Shown: positions 45,145 to 58,161 of the stretch, piece by piece
Layout of the letters: each line of letters starts with the position of its first letter
Position numbering within the stretch: position 1 is the stretch's first letter
Source of the DNA: Chalara sp. BL73
Taxonomy: Eukaryota > Ascomycota > Leotiomycetes > Helotiales
Assembly (NCBI GenBank): GCA_918026815.1
Contig: CAKJVC010000193.1
Location: 248,001-312,000 of the forward strand
Direction: 5' to 3'
Length of the DNA stretch: 64,000 nucleotides
Program-made: the position numbers and the translations under genes
The notes under the pieces: generated by a model
Told to the model about the DNA's origin: nothing
Databases searched by the model: none
What the model saw: only the letters and a program-made list of their open reading frames with translations

Positions 45145-48100
45145 ATGTCGCTGAATGGTCTTGATGATGCGAAGATCAAAGAGGCTCACGACGCGGCTAT
45201 TGCAGAGCCTCAGGGATGGTGAGTCTACTCCTTGCTTCAGCCTCTTTACTGGGCCTCAACATTGATGCTTTTGGCAGGTTTCTCCTCAAATATGCCTCGC
45301 GGGAAGAGGTAGAATTGCTCGGACGAGGCAATGGAGGAATTGTGGAAATTCGAAACTCGATTGCGAATTTCGAAGAAGTTGCGCCGCTGTTTGGTTTTCT
45401 GCGATATAGGCGGAGAAGTGTTCTTATCAAATATGTGCCGGCCGATTGCTCTAGGCTGATCCAAGGTGAGATTTTCATTCCTCACATTCTGCATGGATGT
45501 TAACCTTCTACAGCGCGAGCGACAGTTCACTTTAATGCTGTGACTGAACGGTTCTCTCCCCATGACACCATCTTTCCTATAGCAACCTCTAAAGACCTAA
45601 AAGACAGCACACTTTCGGCTGCTTGTTCACTACATACTGCTTCGGGCTCTACATCCTCCTCTACAAGTTCTCTACGTAGACGCCGATTGATGGAAATAGC
45701 TGAGGAGGCTGAGGAGGATATACGCGCGAAGCGGCAATCAACAGTCCCTGAAGAACGGCCAGCAACTGCCAAAGCAGCGTCAATCGCTGGATCGGCTGCG
45801 CCAATATCACCTTCTGATCCAATGCTCGCAAGCCTCGCGCCAGTCACATCTCAGGGCTCTCAGGAAACCGAAAAGGCCGAAGACTTCCCGTCCCCTCCAA
45901 GGGTGCCTCAAACCTCTGAGGTCCGTCCCTCCATGGACGAGCCTCGCAAATCTTCCCAGTCTACCCGACCTGATTTATACAGCAGTTCATCCTATGGATC
46001 AAGCAAACCAAAAGTTAAATTAGGACCTCGACCGTCTCTGGACGTTGGAGGCAGGCCTCATACTTCAGGGGCAACATCTCACTATCGGCCAGTCTCTACT
46101 CTTCCAGCGGGACTAAAACTCTTCTCCAAGGGCTCCAAAAGCAGTAAAGATAGACCAAAATCACAACATCCTTCAGATCCTCCAAGCATGACGGTGTCCC
46201 CTCCGTCTTCTGACACGATGCCTACATCTCAGCAAACTCCTCGTCCTCATACAAGTAGTGGTCGGCCTAAATCAAGTTCTGGAGTATCAATTAAGCCCCT
46301 AACAAATGCGAATATTAATACACCGAAAACGCCTGCAATGACACCGGAAAAGGCGCGGCTGATGAAAGCTATGGAACTCCGGAAGAAGCAAATGAGCAGT
46401 ACATCCCGGCCGCCGTTGCCCACTGGACCAGCCTCCAAACCAGCCGAAGATGGGCCGAAGTACCCAACTGTTGAAAGCCACGGATCACCAACAGAAGCAC
46501 CACGGGAAGTTCATGACACTCTAGCCATGCTCGATGATATGACCAAAGAAGATGACTCGGCAATCTCATTTGGGACACATTCAACCTTGAAAACTGATGA
46601 TTCCGATGCTGCACGATCAGACTCCTACCCGGTTTCTCCGGCTGGTCGTTCGGAACAGACCCAGTCAACAAGGGCATCTTCTATCTCGGAAGCAACAGAA
46701 TCAACGGATGAAACTGTTCAGGAAGGGCACACCACCATGCCCGACAAACAAGACTCAGAGGCTCCAAATACCTCGGCATCATCTCCTGCACCCACTTCAG
46801 AAAAAGTCACTCCTAAGCAGGGGGAGCCTACGCTCGAGGAATTACCGAATCTACTGCCACTGACATATGAGCCTGTTCCACGCCCAATAGAAGTGCCTAA
46901 AATCTACCGAGAAGAGATCAAGGACGAGCTACTCTCCAAGGAGGGAGGGGAAGAAATACTACTGGAAGCAAAAGTTGAAAAGGATTCGACAATTCAAGAA
47001 CCCCTGCCACCGTCGTCTGTCCAGTTGGAAGGGAAGAGGTCAGATAATGTTGCACAGGATAGTAATGAAAGCACAGGAGCGTCGGAAGGTAAATCTACTC
47101 CACAGTTCAAGGCATCCTCTATTCCAACTTCTTCATTCAATGTGGCAGCACGAGAAGCTGCTTCATCAGCTTCAGAAGTGGATGCTGTGCCAGCATCTCC
47201 TGCGACAGCCGAGGCTAAAGAGTGGAGAGTACCTCGATCGAAGTTCAGTGTCCAGGATCTAAGCACAACTAATAAGGCTGTTGTGGTCTCGACCGAAGAA
47301 ATGTCAGAATTAACAAGAAAGCCTTCCTTGGCTGCTCCATTGCAAGTATCATTGGAGAGGACCTCTTCTGCCGACACCAAAAAGTCACTTACTGAAGATG
47401 ATCAAGAGAACGCTTTAGTGCGCAAGAAGACCAAACGCAAGGGACTCATAGAGCCAATTCGCACAGATATCGAATTAACCGATAGGAGTGCCCCCAATTC
47501 AGTAGCAAATTTCTCATCGGATGATGAGTTTATGGAAGAACTTGAAGATGCGGTATTTCATGAGGCTAAGCCAATCTCGGTCTCCAAATCCCCAATCAGC
47601 CCTGTTTTCCCAAGTGAGATTCCAAGCCCCAAGAAAAAAGAGGGCAATCGTTTCTCTCGTGCTTTCTCGAGTCCATTTGTGAAGGACACGCCTAGCCCCG
47701 CGTTGTTAAGCCCACATGTTAAAACTGAGAGCTCCAGATCTGTATCCGCTTCTGCGGCATATCTGAACCGGATTAGCCAGCAACCTTCTCAAATCCTATC
47801 GAAAAAGGTCAATGTTGGATCTGGAATTTCTCAACGGATAAAGGCGCTCGAGAAATTCTCAAGCGCTTCGCCAAGCACAACTGGGGCGCCAGCAACTGCG
47901 CCTATGGCATCACCGGCATTCTTTGCTGTAAGACCAGGAAGCGTCCGCGATTCTAGATCGCCATCTATCGCAGAGAGGGCGAGCTCTTTGAATCGTAATA
48001 GCCCCTCTCCAAATTTATCTCGCGAGTCTTCCCCAGAAACCCTCAAGCCTCGTGAAAGATCGGGTTCGATACAAAATCGATTAAACACATTCAATGGGAG

Positions 48101-49188
48101 TCCAAATTCTTCTAGCATGCATGCCCAAAGGTCAATGCCAGAGTCTATCTCTGTCACTGCGCGGATAATTCGAGATCCTAGCCAACCTTTTCCGTCCAAG
48201 CCAGAAGCTGGAAAGGATCCATCAGAGTATACTCCATTGGATTTGAAGCAGTCACCTCTAGTGATCGACCATCAAAAAGCTGTAGCAACGCCGAAAGAGA
48301 CCATCAAGGAGAGGCGTCTCTCAAGCTCGTCCAAAGCTTCTAAATCAACCACAACCAAGGAACGGCGATCCTCGATTACAATTGTGAAGGATATCATTAG
48401 CCAAGGTCGAGCATCCTTCTCCGAGCGTCGTCGCTCCATCACTCTTGAACTCTCTACCCCTACCCCAACGCTCCTCTCGCCATCGCGCCCACCTTCAACT
48501 CATACAAATGGCAGCCCTGGTTTCAGTAAGGCTATGTCAATTGGTCGACGATCTACCTCTAGCCGAGATGCAGCCCTTTCACCAGCCCCGACAGCGAGCT
48601 CTTCCTCCTCCATGTCTGACGAGAAGGAGAAGAAATCGAGTCGTGCAAGTCGCATAATGCAACGAATGTCTTCCTCCATCAGCTCCAGCCGCAAGACTAT
48701 CGCACATGCCATGTCCCCCACGGTCCGCGAAGAAAGCGAACCGCTCGCCTCTCCGTCTTTCCAATCCTCGTCCACGTTCCCAACCACAACTAGCACTAAT
48801 ATTGGTGATGTCAATGTCCAGTTCCCAGACAGCTTGCTTTGGAAGCGTCGCTCAATGGTCCTTGATTCACAAGGTTACCTCATTGTATCGCCTACCTTAA
48901 CGGGCCATGGAAGTGATAGAGACAAGGCACATGCTGGGGCCGTTCGGAGATATCACCTCAGTACATTCAGATCTCCCTGTATTCCAGATGTTGAGATGCA
49001 AGAACTCCCAAATAGTGTAGTATTGGATTTTGTTGAAGGTGGCGGGCTACAAGTTGCTTGCGAAGACCGTAGTGGCCAAGCACAGGTTCTTGCCAGTAAG
49101 TTTTCCTTACCTGTAGCTCCCACACTAGATTCTGACTGCCCTCACAGTTCTTCAAGAAGCACATCGCACATGGGCAGCTTATGGCTAA
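45145..49188 (+). CDS. ADF-H (drebrin/coactosin-like) domain protein with 1,100-residue disordered Ser/Pro-rich tail
   Basis: Four exons: 45,145-45,218, 45,278-45,465, 45,514-49,095 and 49,148-49,188, giving 1,294 residues. The start MSLNGLDDAKIKEAHDAAIA and the next blocks FLLKYASREEVELLGRGNGG, VLIKYVPADCSRLIQ and VTERFSPHDTIFPIA match a fungal family whose first 140 residues fold as an actin-binding ADF homology domain. The rest is Ser/Pro/Thr/Lys-rich with short basic blocks (SLRRRRLMEI, KRKGLIEPIRTD, RRSSITIVKDII) and is probably disordered. The last block ends VLQEAHRTWAAYG, family-like. Databases sometimes label members GPI-anchored glycoproteins, but no signal peptide or GPI site is visible. 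A role in the actin cytoskeleton is inferred from the domain only. Confidence 0.88.
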
Positions 49189-50649
49189 TAATACGACACT
49201 GGAAGCAAAGTTCCATCTGTCTTAAAAAGACCTAATACCACCACCCACGCAGACACCACACCTTCAACTTGTTCATATACCATTCACACATCTTTGAGAG
49301 AATACAGACACGGCTGTTAATGATATTTTATGGAAGTTTAGTCGCATTATTCGTGGAGCAAGAAAGAGCCCAGATACCAGATCCTTTCGATCCTTGCAGA
49401 TTGCATTTTCTTTTGTGTATAAATGCTGTACAGCGAATATTTATGTAGTTTGATACAGGCTTTAGCAGGCACCGCATAGGGAACGGTGTTCATAGGAAAT
49501 GGATCACTTTTTGAGGTTACCCACTTGGATTCTCAAGCTTTGAAAAAATAATACCTTCCTCTTCTCCTTCATATATATAATGATATAACTATCCTGTTCC
49601 TTTTTCCGAAATATGGTAAAATCTTCTTGTGGTAACTGGCGAGTGCGTGCTTGGAAGACTAAGAGAACCACAATATTTATGATCTTGTTTGAATATTTAC
49701 GAAACGAGTAGGTGAAGTAACATAATAATAAGGTCGATTACGAAGATTAGTTCAAATAGCGAACTTTTTAGAAGTAATAAACCTCGATAAACACACATCA
49801 GGCGAGAATTCAATGGTTATTTTGCCATGTCCAGTTCCGTTTTCTGGGTCACCTCCCTCTGAGACAATAATGTATGCCGCCTCCAGTTATCTTTCTTTTT
49901 GAACCGTATTCCCAAGCATCTACCTCCTGCATCTAAGCATCCGAAAATCTTACATAAGTACTGCCTGATTGTGTTGTGGATATCGTCGATGCGTGTTTTC
50001 ACCTCATTCACGGTCCCAGAGCCACGCCTGCAATTTGAACACGAGTATGGGTATGTGCGTCATTTTTTTATATGTCGATTAACAGGTCGCTAGTTGGTGC
50101 TGCAGGGGAAGAAATGATGTTGGGAATGGTGGGTGAAGGACAGGAGGTGGAGGCGGAGACATGCGCTCAGTGGCCCATGCGACCTCATGCACATGGCTGA
50201 AAAGGTTGACTTCACAAAAGGCAATAACAATCAAGGCTGCGTTGCAAAAGGAGAAAATTTGCCGCCTGGATGTGTGGTCGCCCGCGGGATGATTGTTATT
50301 GTGAATGTTTGCCAAGTGACTTCGCCGGCTACCTTGGACACTTCATTCGAAATTGCAACCTCGCAACAACAGGAGGCTACAAACACGGCCATAGCCAATT
50401 CTCTAATGGGCATGCTCCTCCGACTTATACAAATGCAGAAGATGGCCTCTATGAACTACTAACAGTGGCACATGATACATTTGCGAAGAATATTAACCAC
50501 ACATCTTGCACCTTGGCCATTCAGGGTTAAATTTTAATCCGTCTGCAATGAAACATCCCCAGGCTCTCACCAACAAGCTTTAAGCAGTTTCCAAATAATG
50601 ATTTATCAAGATGGCTAAAAAGCAGAAACTACTAAATTTATTCCGAGCA
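49189..50649. other. Intergenic, 1.5 kb
   Basis: Between the 3' ends of the ADF-H and P450 genes, which converge. AT-rich, with no supported gene. Short ORFs near 50,133-50,530 have no family resemblance. Confidence 0.45.
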
Positions 50650-52820
50650 TCAAAAGGAAAGATCACTATTAAGCCTCGGCGTAAAGACGCAAGGAAATGG
50701 CAGAGGATGGCTATAATACAATTACATGTCAGTTATCCGCATCTCACAACATCGATTACGGCAGGGCAAGCCATAGCATGCATGCCTTACCTGGTGATGC
50801 CCGTAGAAAACTCGAGCTTCGGCTCGATCTCCTTTCCCTCCTGATTTTTCGCCTTCGAGATGTCGAAAGTCGCAAGGAGGCTCGCGAATGCTATCCACGC
50901 GCTCGCAAACCCGAAATATTGCCCTGGGCAAATGCTTTTTGACAGAATTAGCTTCAAGGTGTACCTGAAGGAAGAATTACAAGGTCTCACCGACGGCCGA
51001 AACCGAAATGGCCGACTGGTAAAGGCTCCCCGAGACCCCCTTCAGTTACTGGAAGGTAGCGGTCGGGGTTGAATTTGAAGGGGTCCTTGTGGACTTGCGG
51101 ATCGTGGCCCATAGCCCACGCATTGGGGAAGATCATTGCCCTGTGTTTTGTGAGTATCATGCAGAAGGGTTCTGGTGGAGAGAGGACGAGTCACCCTATT
51201 GCGAGTTAGCTGTGATATTTCATGGGAGTCGAGGAGGTGGGAAGGAAATTTACCTTTAGGAATACGCATGCCGCGGTACACGTCTTCTTTAAGCGTCTTG
51301 TGCGGAAGAGCTATAGCGAGATTACTAGAGAGAAATCTGGGGCTGAATATTGAACCTTGACTCACCATTAGGGAGTGGTGGGTGAAATCTTGGGCTCGGT
51401 TAGCTTCATCCCAATGCATCCGGGCATTTATCTACCTCAATGTCTCATAGACAATCCGGGAAATGATAGGCATTGCATCCCAATCCTCAAAATTAGGAAG
51501 CCGATTACCTCCGGTTACAGCGTCAATTTCTTTCTGAGCCTGGATCCGGACCTCTGGGGTCACAACCATTGCCAGAACAAAGGTGGTCAAGGCAGTCAAA
51601 GTAGTATCTTGTCCAGCAGCATACAAAAGCCCACCTGTACCCCTCAAATCTGCGTCGGTAAATCTTTTCACTGCTTCATCAGTTGTCTTCGGGTCGTTCC
51701 TCGCCTCGGTGATGCGAGAAAGGAAGCAGGGAATCTCGGTTCCTTCTTCCTACTGGACATAAGCACTTCAGTTCTTGGTATTGGTGGTGTGACTTGCCAT
51801 ATTCTTTATCATTTGTGAGAGCGGCCTTTGGTGGAATTCCTGGATAGTATAAGTGTGTTCGTGAACGTACTTCACGGATGGGATGAATCTTCCAGCCCAT
51901 CGAGGCAATTTTTGCACTTGAATTCCCGTCAGAGCTCCACATGTCAAACATAGTAAATTCACTTACGAGGAGGAAACACGTCCATAAGAACTGCGCCAGT
52001 ATTTCCATTATTGCTAAGGATATCGCCGGCATCGTCCGCAAGTTTGACAAAGTGTTCGTTTTCCTCGTTACACTCAATGCCAAATGCGGTTTCCAGAATC
52101 ACACTCGTGGAAAATCTATCACAAGTAATACGTCAACATACTCTATCCAATGGTTTTAGAGCTCAAATGACAGTACCTTGAGAGCTGGAATCTCCAGTCC
52201 TCTGGCTTCTCCGCGACCTGTCGCACCAGTACCCGTGCGTACTTCAATTGCGTAGTTCGATATGCCAGACTCTTCTGAGCAGTTAAGAAGTTTCCAACCA
52301 CTTTCCGCAGTCTCCGAAACTCCGCTCCATCGCCCTTCAGAGCCAGGTTATTGAAACCAAGTCTATTAGTGTCAAAAAGAACGGTCAGCCAGAAGAAAGT
52401 TTTGGGAGTCTTACGCTTCCATCATTCCAAATGATGGCCGGTCACTGTAAATAGCTCCTCTTTTATCCAATAAATCCATAGCTGATTGTGTACTGTTCAG
52501 AACGATCGTCGACTGCCCAGGAGTATAAAAGTAAATAACGTCCGAGTCTGCTACATCAGTTTTGTGCCAGGGTAATATTAGGAATAAGCGGGCATACTAT
52601 ACTCCTTGGACCATTGAGCGAACTGAATTTCAGGTCTCTCTGCATTGGCCTGTCGAAAATTCCCGATTATCGGTAGACCTTTTGGGCCTGGTGGCAGGGG
52701 AAATGTAGACCTGGTAGACTTCAGGTATAGCTTCCAGACGAGAAGCGTAACGACGCTGCCTAGAATGAAGAGGACAGAGAAGTGAGCTTGGGTGATAATT
52801 TCTAGAATAGATGACGCCAT
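50650..52820 (-). CDS. Cytochrome P450 monooxygenase, many short introns
   Basis: Microsomal P450. The start is the ATG at 52,820 (MASSILEIITQAHFSVLF), with a membrane anchor then the Pro-rich hinge PLPPGPKGLPIIGNFRQ. Further exons carry SDRPSFGMMEA, GAEFRRLRKVVGNFL and GIECNEENEHFVKLADDAGD. The I helix GGLLYAAGQDTTLTA contains AGxDTT, and the K helix IVYETLR contains ExxR. Then FHPPLPN, LKEDVYRGMRIPK and FNPDRYLPV. The heme loop FGFGRR|ICPGQ is split by an intron but keeps FxxGxRxCxG. The last exon encodes HPLPFPCVFTPRLN and ends at 50,650. The overall pattern resembles OrdA-type fungal P450s. About ten exons; several junctions around 51,100-51,260 and 51,720-51,900 have more than one possible splice. 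No neighbouring biosynthetic genes, so the substrate is unknown. Confidence 0.82.
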
Positions 52821-54260
52821 TGAATAGAAAGCTGTAGATTTAGGAAGCAGAATGATAATTGTCCCACTCTCTTTGAAAATCAAGTTGCTCTTGAATCTTG
52901 GTCACTAAGCGAGCTCTATATAGCCGTTCGAACATGTCATGCAGCTCTCGAGATTTGCATCAGACACTCACATCTACATAATCACATTACGTTAAACCCT
53001 AACCCTATAATAGTATATAAAATGCCCATCACAGATTATCTTCTTGCAGTCGGTTGGCTGATAATCTCAACCATGCTGTGTAACTGATGCCCCTGAATCT
53101 GCAGGAACTAAGCGAGGCCATATGAACATTGGTGGTAACCGTAATGGTTGCAGTTTATGCATGTCCTAACATTGAAGCTGCCACCCTATTGCCGGCCAAT
53201 GTATTGGCAGCAGCCGGCATTGTTAACGGTTGATTATAAAGTGCAGGAATGATTATGCAAGTGACCAAACTATTGCGTGTAGAGGCAGGGAGCGGTCCGT
53301 TGCGTGTGGAGGCGAACCGAGATGACTCGTGGGATTAAAAGCAGCCATTGAACTAAAAAGGAGAGTCAATATTCGCAAGCCGCTCGAGCCTCCTTCAAAA
53401 TAGTTGTACTTTGGTTTGTGAACCCCCTTTCGAATTATGAGCTTAGTTCAGACATAGTAAATGAGACTCTATGTGGCAGATCTGAGGCTCGGAGTGCAGG
53501 GCAATGGATGATAGGTAGCCATATTGAGTTTTACAATTCAGACTGCCCAAGATATGCCTTGCAGTGACAATATTCGCATTCTCCTTTGCCTGATATATGT
53601 ATATAGCTTCAGCAACATCTTGGAAACATTGATGTAAGACAGACTTGTCATCCTTACATGTAACCCCCCAGTTCGATTTCTTGGTAATTGGAATAACCAA
53701 TTCTCACCGCTCTAGAATTTGCACACTATGTCTCTCATAAAGGAGTGTCGACTCTTTCGTTTGATAATGAGGCCATATATTTCTTATCACTCTATTAAAG
53801 ACATCCCTCAGTGACTAAACTGACGGCTCTTCTTCATGAAACTGTCCATGTAAGGAAATTAGATTATACAGCTTGTAGAGACATGCCATTAGAAATAGTC
53901 AGAGTATGTTCAGATCGAAAATTAGAACTTACGCAACAAAGCGAACTACTGCTAAATTGACTGTAACCAAGCCTAATGGTAGTTCTCAATATTACGAAAA
54001 TTTTGTTGAAGAATAGCAGATGTAGCAAGACAGTAGCAGAATCTCGGGATGCCCGAAACATATCTTTATACACATCAAGCAATATACATTGTCTGATTCT
54101 GCTGAGTTGGTTTAGAACAGTTCTGTGACAGGCTATCTTACTTGGCCGTTAGCATAGCCCTAAATATACTATGGAAGACGTAACTGTATAGAGGAGGATC
54201 TGATTATCAAGCTGCAATTCGCTGTCCGCAGAAAGGAGCACCGCGATAAGTGCATCATTC
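52821..54260. other. Intergenic, 1.4 kb
   Basis: Upstream of the P450 gene. It contains no supported gene. A stretch at about 52,993-53,006 reads aaaccctaaccct, two copies of the fungal telomere repeat unit; this is too short to mean much. The P450 promoter should lie at its left end. Confidence 0.4.
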
Positions 54261-55282
54261 TCAAAATTTATCAACTATCACGACCGATCCATCTCCGCAA
54301 GTCGTCTCTGCCAGCTCTGGCGACAGTGGTTGAAGCTCTGCAAATGCTTTCAATTCCTCATATGGTCCAGTGTGTTCGAGATCGACAAGGCGAACATGAA
54401 CAGGGTCCTTCGGCGGATCGAGGAAGAAATTGTAGCGATTAGCATCTCCATGAACCATTTTCATGGCGGTGAGCGTTCCCGAGGGTTCCCCCACACGCCG
54501 GTAGATCACCCATCGAACGCAAAGCCGCCCTGCAACTTCTCAAAGCAGCATCCCAATCCGCTCGTCCATTCTCTGTCACATGACCTAAGAAGGCGGGAGC
54601 GACGACTGGATCCCCAAGCCCTCGGTATTCCTTGATCGTTGAACATGCGTAGGTTCCGTGCTCGGTTCCGGGGATCTGCCGTGCGAAACATGCGATTTCG
54701 CAAATGGTTGGAAGACCGGAATACGGTGCTTCGTAAACACCAGATCGGCGAGGCTCGACTTTCTCCAGAGAGAGCACATCGGTGCCCTTCGGATGCCGTG
54801 TCGTCTCTACGGCTGGTAAGGCCGCAAATAAGGGCTCGGGTATCAAGGAGCCGCCTGGTTTGCGGCTCACTTCCGCTCTTGCCCAACCTTTGTCCGGAAA
54901 ATCGGGCAGCTGTGGTATGGGCACCTACGGTTGACACGTCGCGTCTTCATCTAAAACGTCGGTTGCCACTCTCGCATAGTGAACTCTTTGTCCCGCCCGT
55001 GGGCGGTAAGATCCGAATTCATCGTCGATTTCTTGCGAATGTACCTCGATTTCTGACTTTGGTCCGGCAAGAGATTCCACCGCAGGAACTTTTTTTTCTC
55101 GCTTCCTCAGTCGGCGAAACGATGGTAAGGGCATGAATTCGTGTTGTAAATGGTGCTGTTTGATCGGGTTGGTATATCAAATGCTGGTTCCATAGGCCTG
55201 GAGTGTTGGTTGTTGCCTTTTTTATTGGGACTGCACGCTTATACACCTCGACGGCCTGATCAGTAATCGCATTGTAACACAT
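54261..55282 (-). pseudogene. Kinase-like (aminoglycoside-phosphotransferase fold) protein gene, heavily broken
   Basis: The minus strand encodes pieces of a fungal protein-kinase-like family often mislabelled alpha-galactosidase A. Pieces in order: YQPDQTAPFTTRIHALTIVS (ends at a run of eight T at 55,090-55,097, where the frame shifts), ESLAGPKSEIEVHSQEID, an in-frame TAG at 54,925-54,927, then IPQLPDFPDKGWARAEVSRK, DVLSLEKVEP and FLGHVTENGR. After that come at least two more shifts near 54,500-54,570, then MVHGDANRYNFFLD and VRLVDLEHTGPYEE, ending at 54,261. The catalytic-loop HGDxNRYNF and the metal-binding DLEH are still readable. At least four lesions exclude a functional product. Family-like sequence survives in each piece, so decay is probably not ancient. 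Confidence 0.75.
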
Positions 55283-56716
55283 TACAAAAAAGAACTTTAC
55301 GCCATAATTAAGTACATGAACACTAAAGAATAAAATTTAATAATTCGCGAGCTAGGATCGAATAAAAACTGCATATAATAATGGTTCTTCCGCCGGGATC
55401 CCGTTACAGTCTGTGCCTACACGTCCCTAAATACCGGCAGCCTCGCAATCAAGTTCCTGCATATAATACTTCACTTGCACAGGTTATGTCTGCGGGCGGG
55501 CACCCAGAGCGTGAGACGAATTATGCTTTACAATATAAGAATCTTTAGGCATTTTCCCGACTCCCCACCTACGCCAGCCTTTGAATCGGCATTTCCCCAT
55601 GGAATTTTATGCGTCTAATCACGATGGGCTATCATGAATAGCTTCCCTCTTTAGAGCAGGCACTTCGGATAAATTGGCAACAGCACCAAAAAAAAAGACA
55701 AAAGAAACTGTAAAAAACAAGTATAATCGATTTTTGGCCCCAGTCAAAGTTTGTAGCACAATACCGGCTCAGCTTCTCTCCCGGATTAAGCTCTGTCGAT
55801 TGCTCACGGGCGTTCAGAGAAAACCGCCAAAAGCATTGCCGAGGGGAACCAAGCGCTTTCGGAACGCAGCTCATAACATATATATATATATGGTATTCCA
55901 TTTTCTCCCCCCCCCCCCCCCCAAAACGCCTTGATGCACAACATGAACGTAACAACCTATTACCAACGCTCAACAACGGGCCAACAACCCGAACGCGATC
56001 TTCCCTCCGGAAAGCGCCAGGAACCGCTGCATGGGGGAACGACGAAACCGTATACATATGGAACAAACGGATTCAACCCCAGGAACCTCAATCCAGAAGC
56101 GTGTCGGAGGCGGGACGAGATAAAGCTCCTATCCCGGCCTGCTCGATATGGCTTCTTTTTTGTCGTCGCGGCGTAGGGCTGGGCATGCGGTATCGTAGGT
56201 TGGATGTCGCGGGTAGGGAGCTGATGCCATGGGCTTCCTTTCCTTTGCCCTTGTGAGACCGAGTTGGCGGCAGAGATATGTATGGCAGTGTGACAGATGT
56301 CCCAGATATTATTCCTGTGTAGAAACCAGTAAGCTTGATACGAGGAACCATTGGTGGTCCTTAAACTTCACTCTCAAGCACAGGAAAAGGAAGCAGGAGA
56401 AAGGGCACAAAACATATTTCATAATCTTCGTTCATTCCGTATTATAATCAGTAATTAGCCTAGTCTGGATCGGGGTATCCTCGCTAAATTCGCAGGAGTA
56501 GAGTATGACGCTCGCAAGAAAAAATTTTGCTTCCAAAGCGCCAAAAGGACAATTCATGGGTATATCCGGTGTGATACTCAAAGAACAAATAAACCCAACC
56601 CTTCAAATACCATGCTTTGAGGGTATGCGCCGCACCCAATGCTCCATGCGATTCATAATCCAAAAACGCCGTGTGCTGTGATCCATTTCTATAAGATGCA
56701 TGATCTGATATCGTTA
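55283..56716. other. Intergenic, 1.4 kb, with simple repeats
   Basis: Downstream of the arrestin gene. It contains an AT dinucleotide run followed by a run of about 16 C (listed separately). No supported gene. Confidence 0.45.
55875..55922 (+). repeat. Microsatellite: (TA)n followed by poly-C
   Basis: A run of seven or so TA units (about 55,878-55,890) is followed after 16 bases by an uninterrupted C run ending at 55,922. A long C homopolymer is unusual and error-prone in sequencing. Confidence 0.85.
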
Positions 56717-58161
56717 TTAAGCGGTCGAGTTTCTGCCGCTGTGGTTAAGAGGTGGAAGATCCTCATAGTCAGGAAGCTCAGGCCCGTCGAGCACATCGCC
56801 TTGTCCGTATGTTGGGGGGCTCGCAGGAACATTTTCGTATAGTGGTGGTTGTTCCTCATCCCAAGAAATGCCCAGACCAGCACGTTCTGTGACGACCACA
56901 TTGAAATGCATCCTCAGAACTCGCGCCGATCCAGTGGGTGTCACTTGCCTTGGCTTGCTGATTGGTGCTAATTCCTCGGTCACAATCATCTCCACCACCA
57001 ATATATGCGACACCTCTGTCCCATCTTCAGTCTTCAAATCACAGATTGGGTGATCCGTCTTGATGCCGAAAGGAAATTCGAATTCAATCGTCCCGTCTGG
57101 ACCGCTGTAGTCTGACTTCCATCCATCCTTCAACTCTGCAAAGCCAAGCGTCTTCACCTCCTGATGTGACACGGACTTTTTGCTCTCCTCGACATCTTTC
57201 CCCAGTTTTGCGGCGTGTTTGGCACATGCTGGCGAGACCATCTTTTGTGTCTCGTCTAACCTCCATGTTACCCTCTTCAGCCTCCATTGTGTTTGCGTCT
57301 TATTATCTGAGTCCTTCTTTACGCAGCCGTCGATGCGCATCGAGATATTTGTTTCGCCAATTGGGTGGATAACTGCTGGGAGCTGGCAATTTGCTGTGAG
57401 GTTTGTAGGGGGGAATATTCGGATCGAGTTTCGGGGAGATTCGCCAGGGTGAATAGCGCGCTTGACGTCGAGTACATGAGACAGCTTTAAGGTCTCGCCC
57501 GTTGTTGTGGTCATGGTCGCTCTGAGGACGTACTCGATCTCGGACAAAATACCCTTCATCGAAGCTGGTAGGGTGCCTGGCAATAAGTAACTGAACGGAA
57601 AGTTGTGCTGACCCCTCTTCAGAACTAATGAGCCTTGTGAAAAATTCCAGTTTGTTAGGTCGGTTGACTCTTTCTCACACTCCTTGCAATGCCCATGGAA
57701 CGGCTTCTTCCTCACCACCTCCCTTGCCATTCTCATCTTGAACGAATCTATGGTGATAGAGTCTTCGTTGATGACCACCTTGAGCTGCCCCGACAATAGC
57801 GCCCCGCTGCTATTTGCAGCTGTGCCATAGAAGACCAAGGGCGGGGATTCAATTCCCACATTTAAAGTTGCTGGCTGGATCTGAGGTATGGATTTGGTGG
57901 AGCTCCTCGGGGAGGAGTGCTTCCCAGGGAAAGAAAGACGTTTGTGTGGATGTTCTGGCATATCATCGACTGATGCGATTGAGCTATTTGAGGACAAAGA
58001 GCGTTCTGAAAGAGCTGGTCTGCCTGTTGTTTGAAGCCAGTTAGTATTTTGTAGAGAACGGCTTTGGGCCGATTACAGCTCTACGCACCTTTTTTGATGT
58101 CTGTTGGTAGATCATAAGCGTACGCGTGGTACTTAAAAAATGAAGACACACGATGAGGCAT
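56717..58161 (-). CDS. Alpha-arrestin (ARRDC-type) trafficking adaptor with PY motifs
   Basis: Alpha-arrestins recruit the Rsp5/NEDD4 ubiquitin ligase to membrane transporters and trigger their endocytosis. Two exons, 58,161-58,089 and 58,023-56,717, give 459 residues. Exon 1 (MPHRVSSFFKYHAYAYDLPT) joins in phase at G|GC to a Ser-rich linker. The arrestin N domain begins near TLNVGIESPPLVFYG and continues with LSGQLKVVINEDSITIDSFK, and the C domain covers LKRVTWRLDETQKMV and FPFGIKTDHPICD. Two Rsp5-binding motifs, PPLY (about 417-420) and PPTY (427-430), lie near the C-terminus, followed by LPDYEDLPPL. The exon-1 start was chosen over the internal ATG at 57,997 because the upstream exon has good splice signals and extends the conserved linker. 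Confidence 0.93.

Noticed and set aside
44748..45164. 138-codon plus-strand ORF directly before the ADF-H gene
   Set aside because: It overlaps the ADF-H start codon in another frame and has no recognisable domain; more likely 5' UTR.
38072..52820. Secondary-metabolite gene cluster built from the dioxygenase, aldo-keto reductase and P450
   Set aside because: No core synthase, transporter or pathway regulator is present, and unrelated housekeeping genes and gaps separate them.
52993..53006. Interstitial telomere repeat (two CCCTAA units)
   Set aside because: Two units are expected by chance in AT-rich DNA; no array is present.
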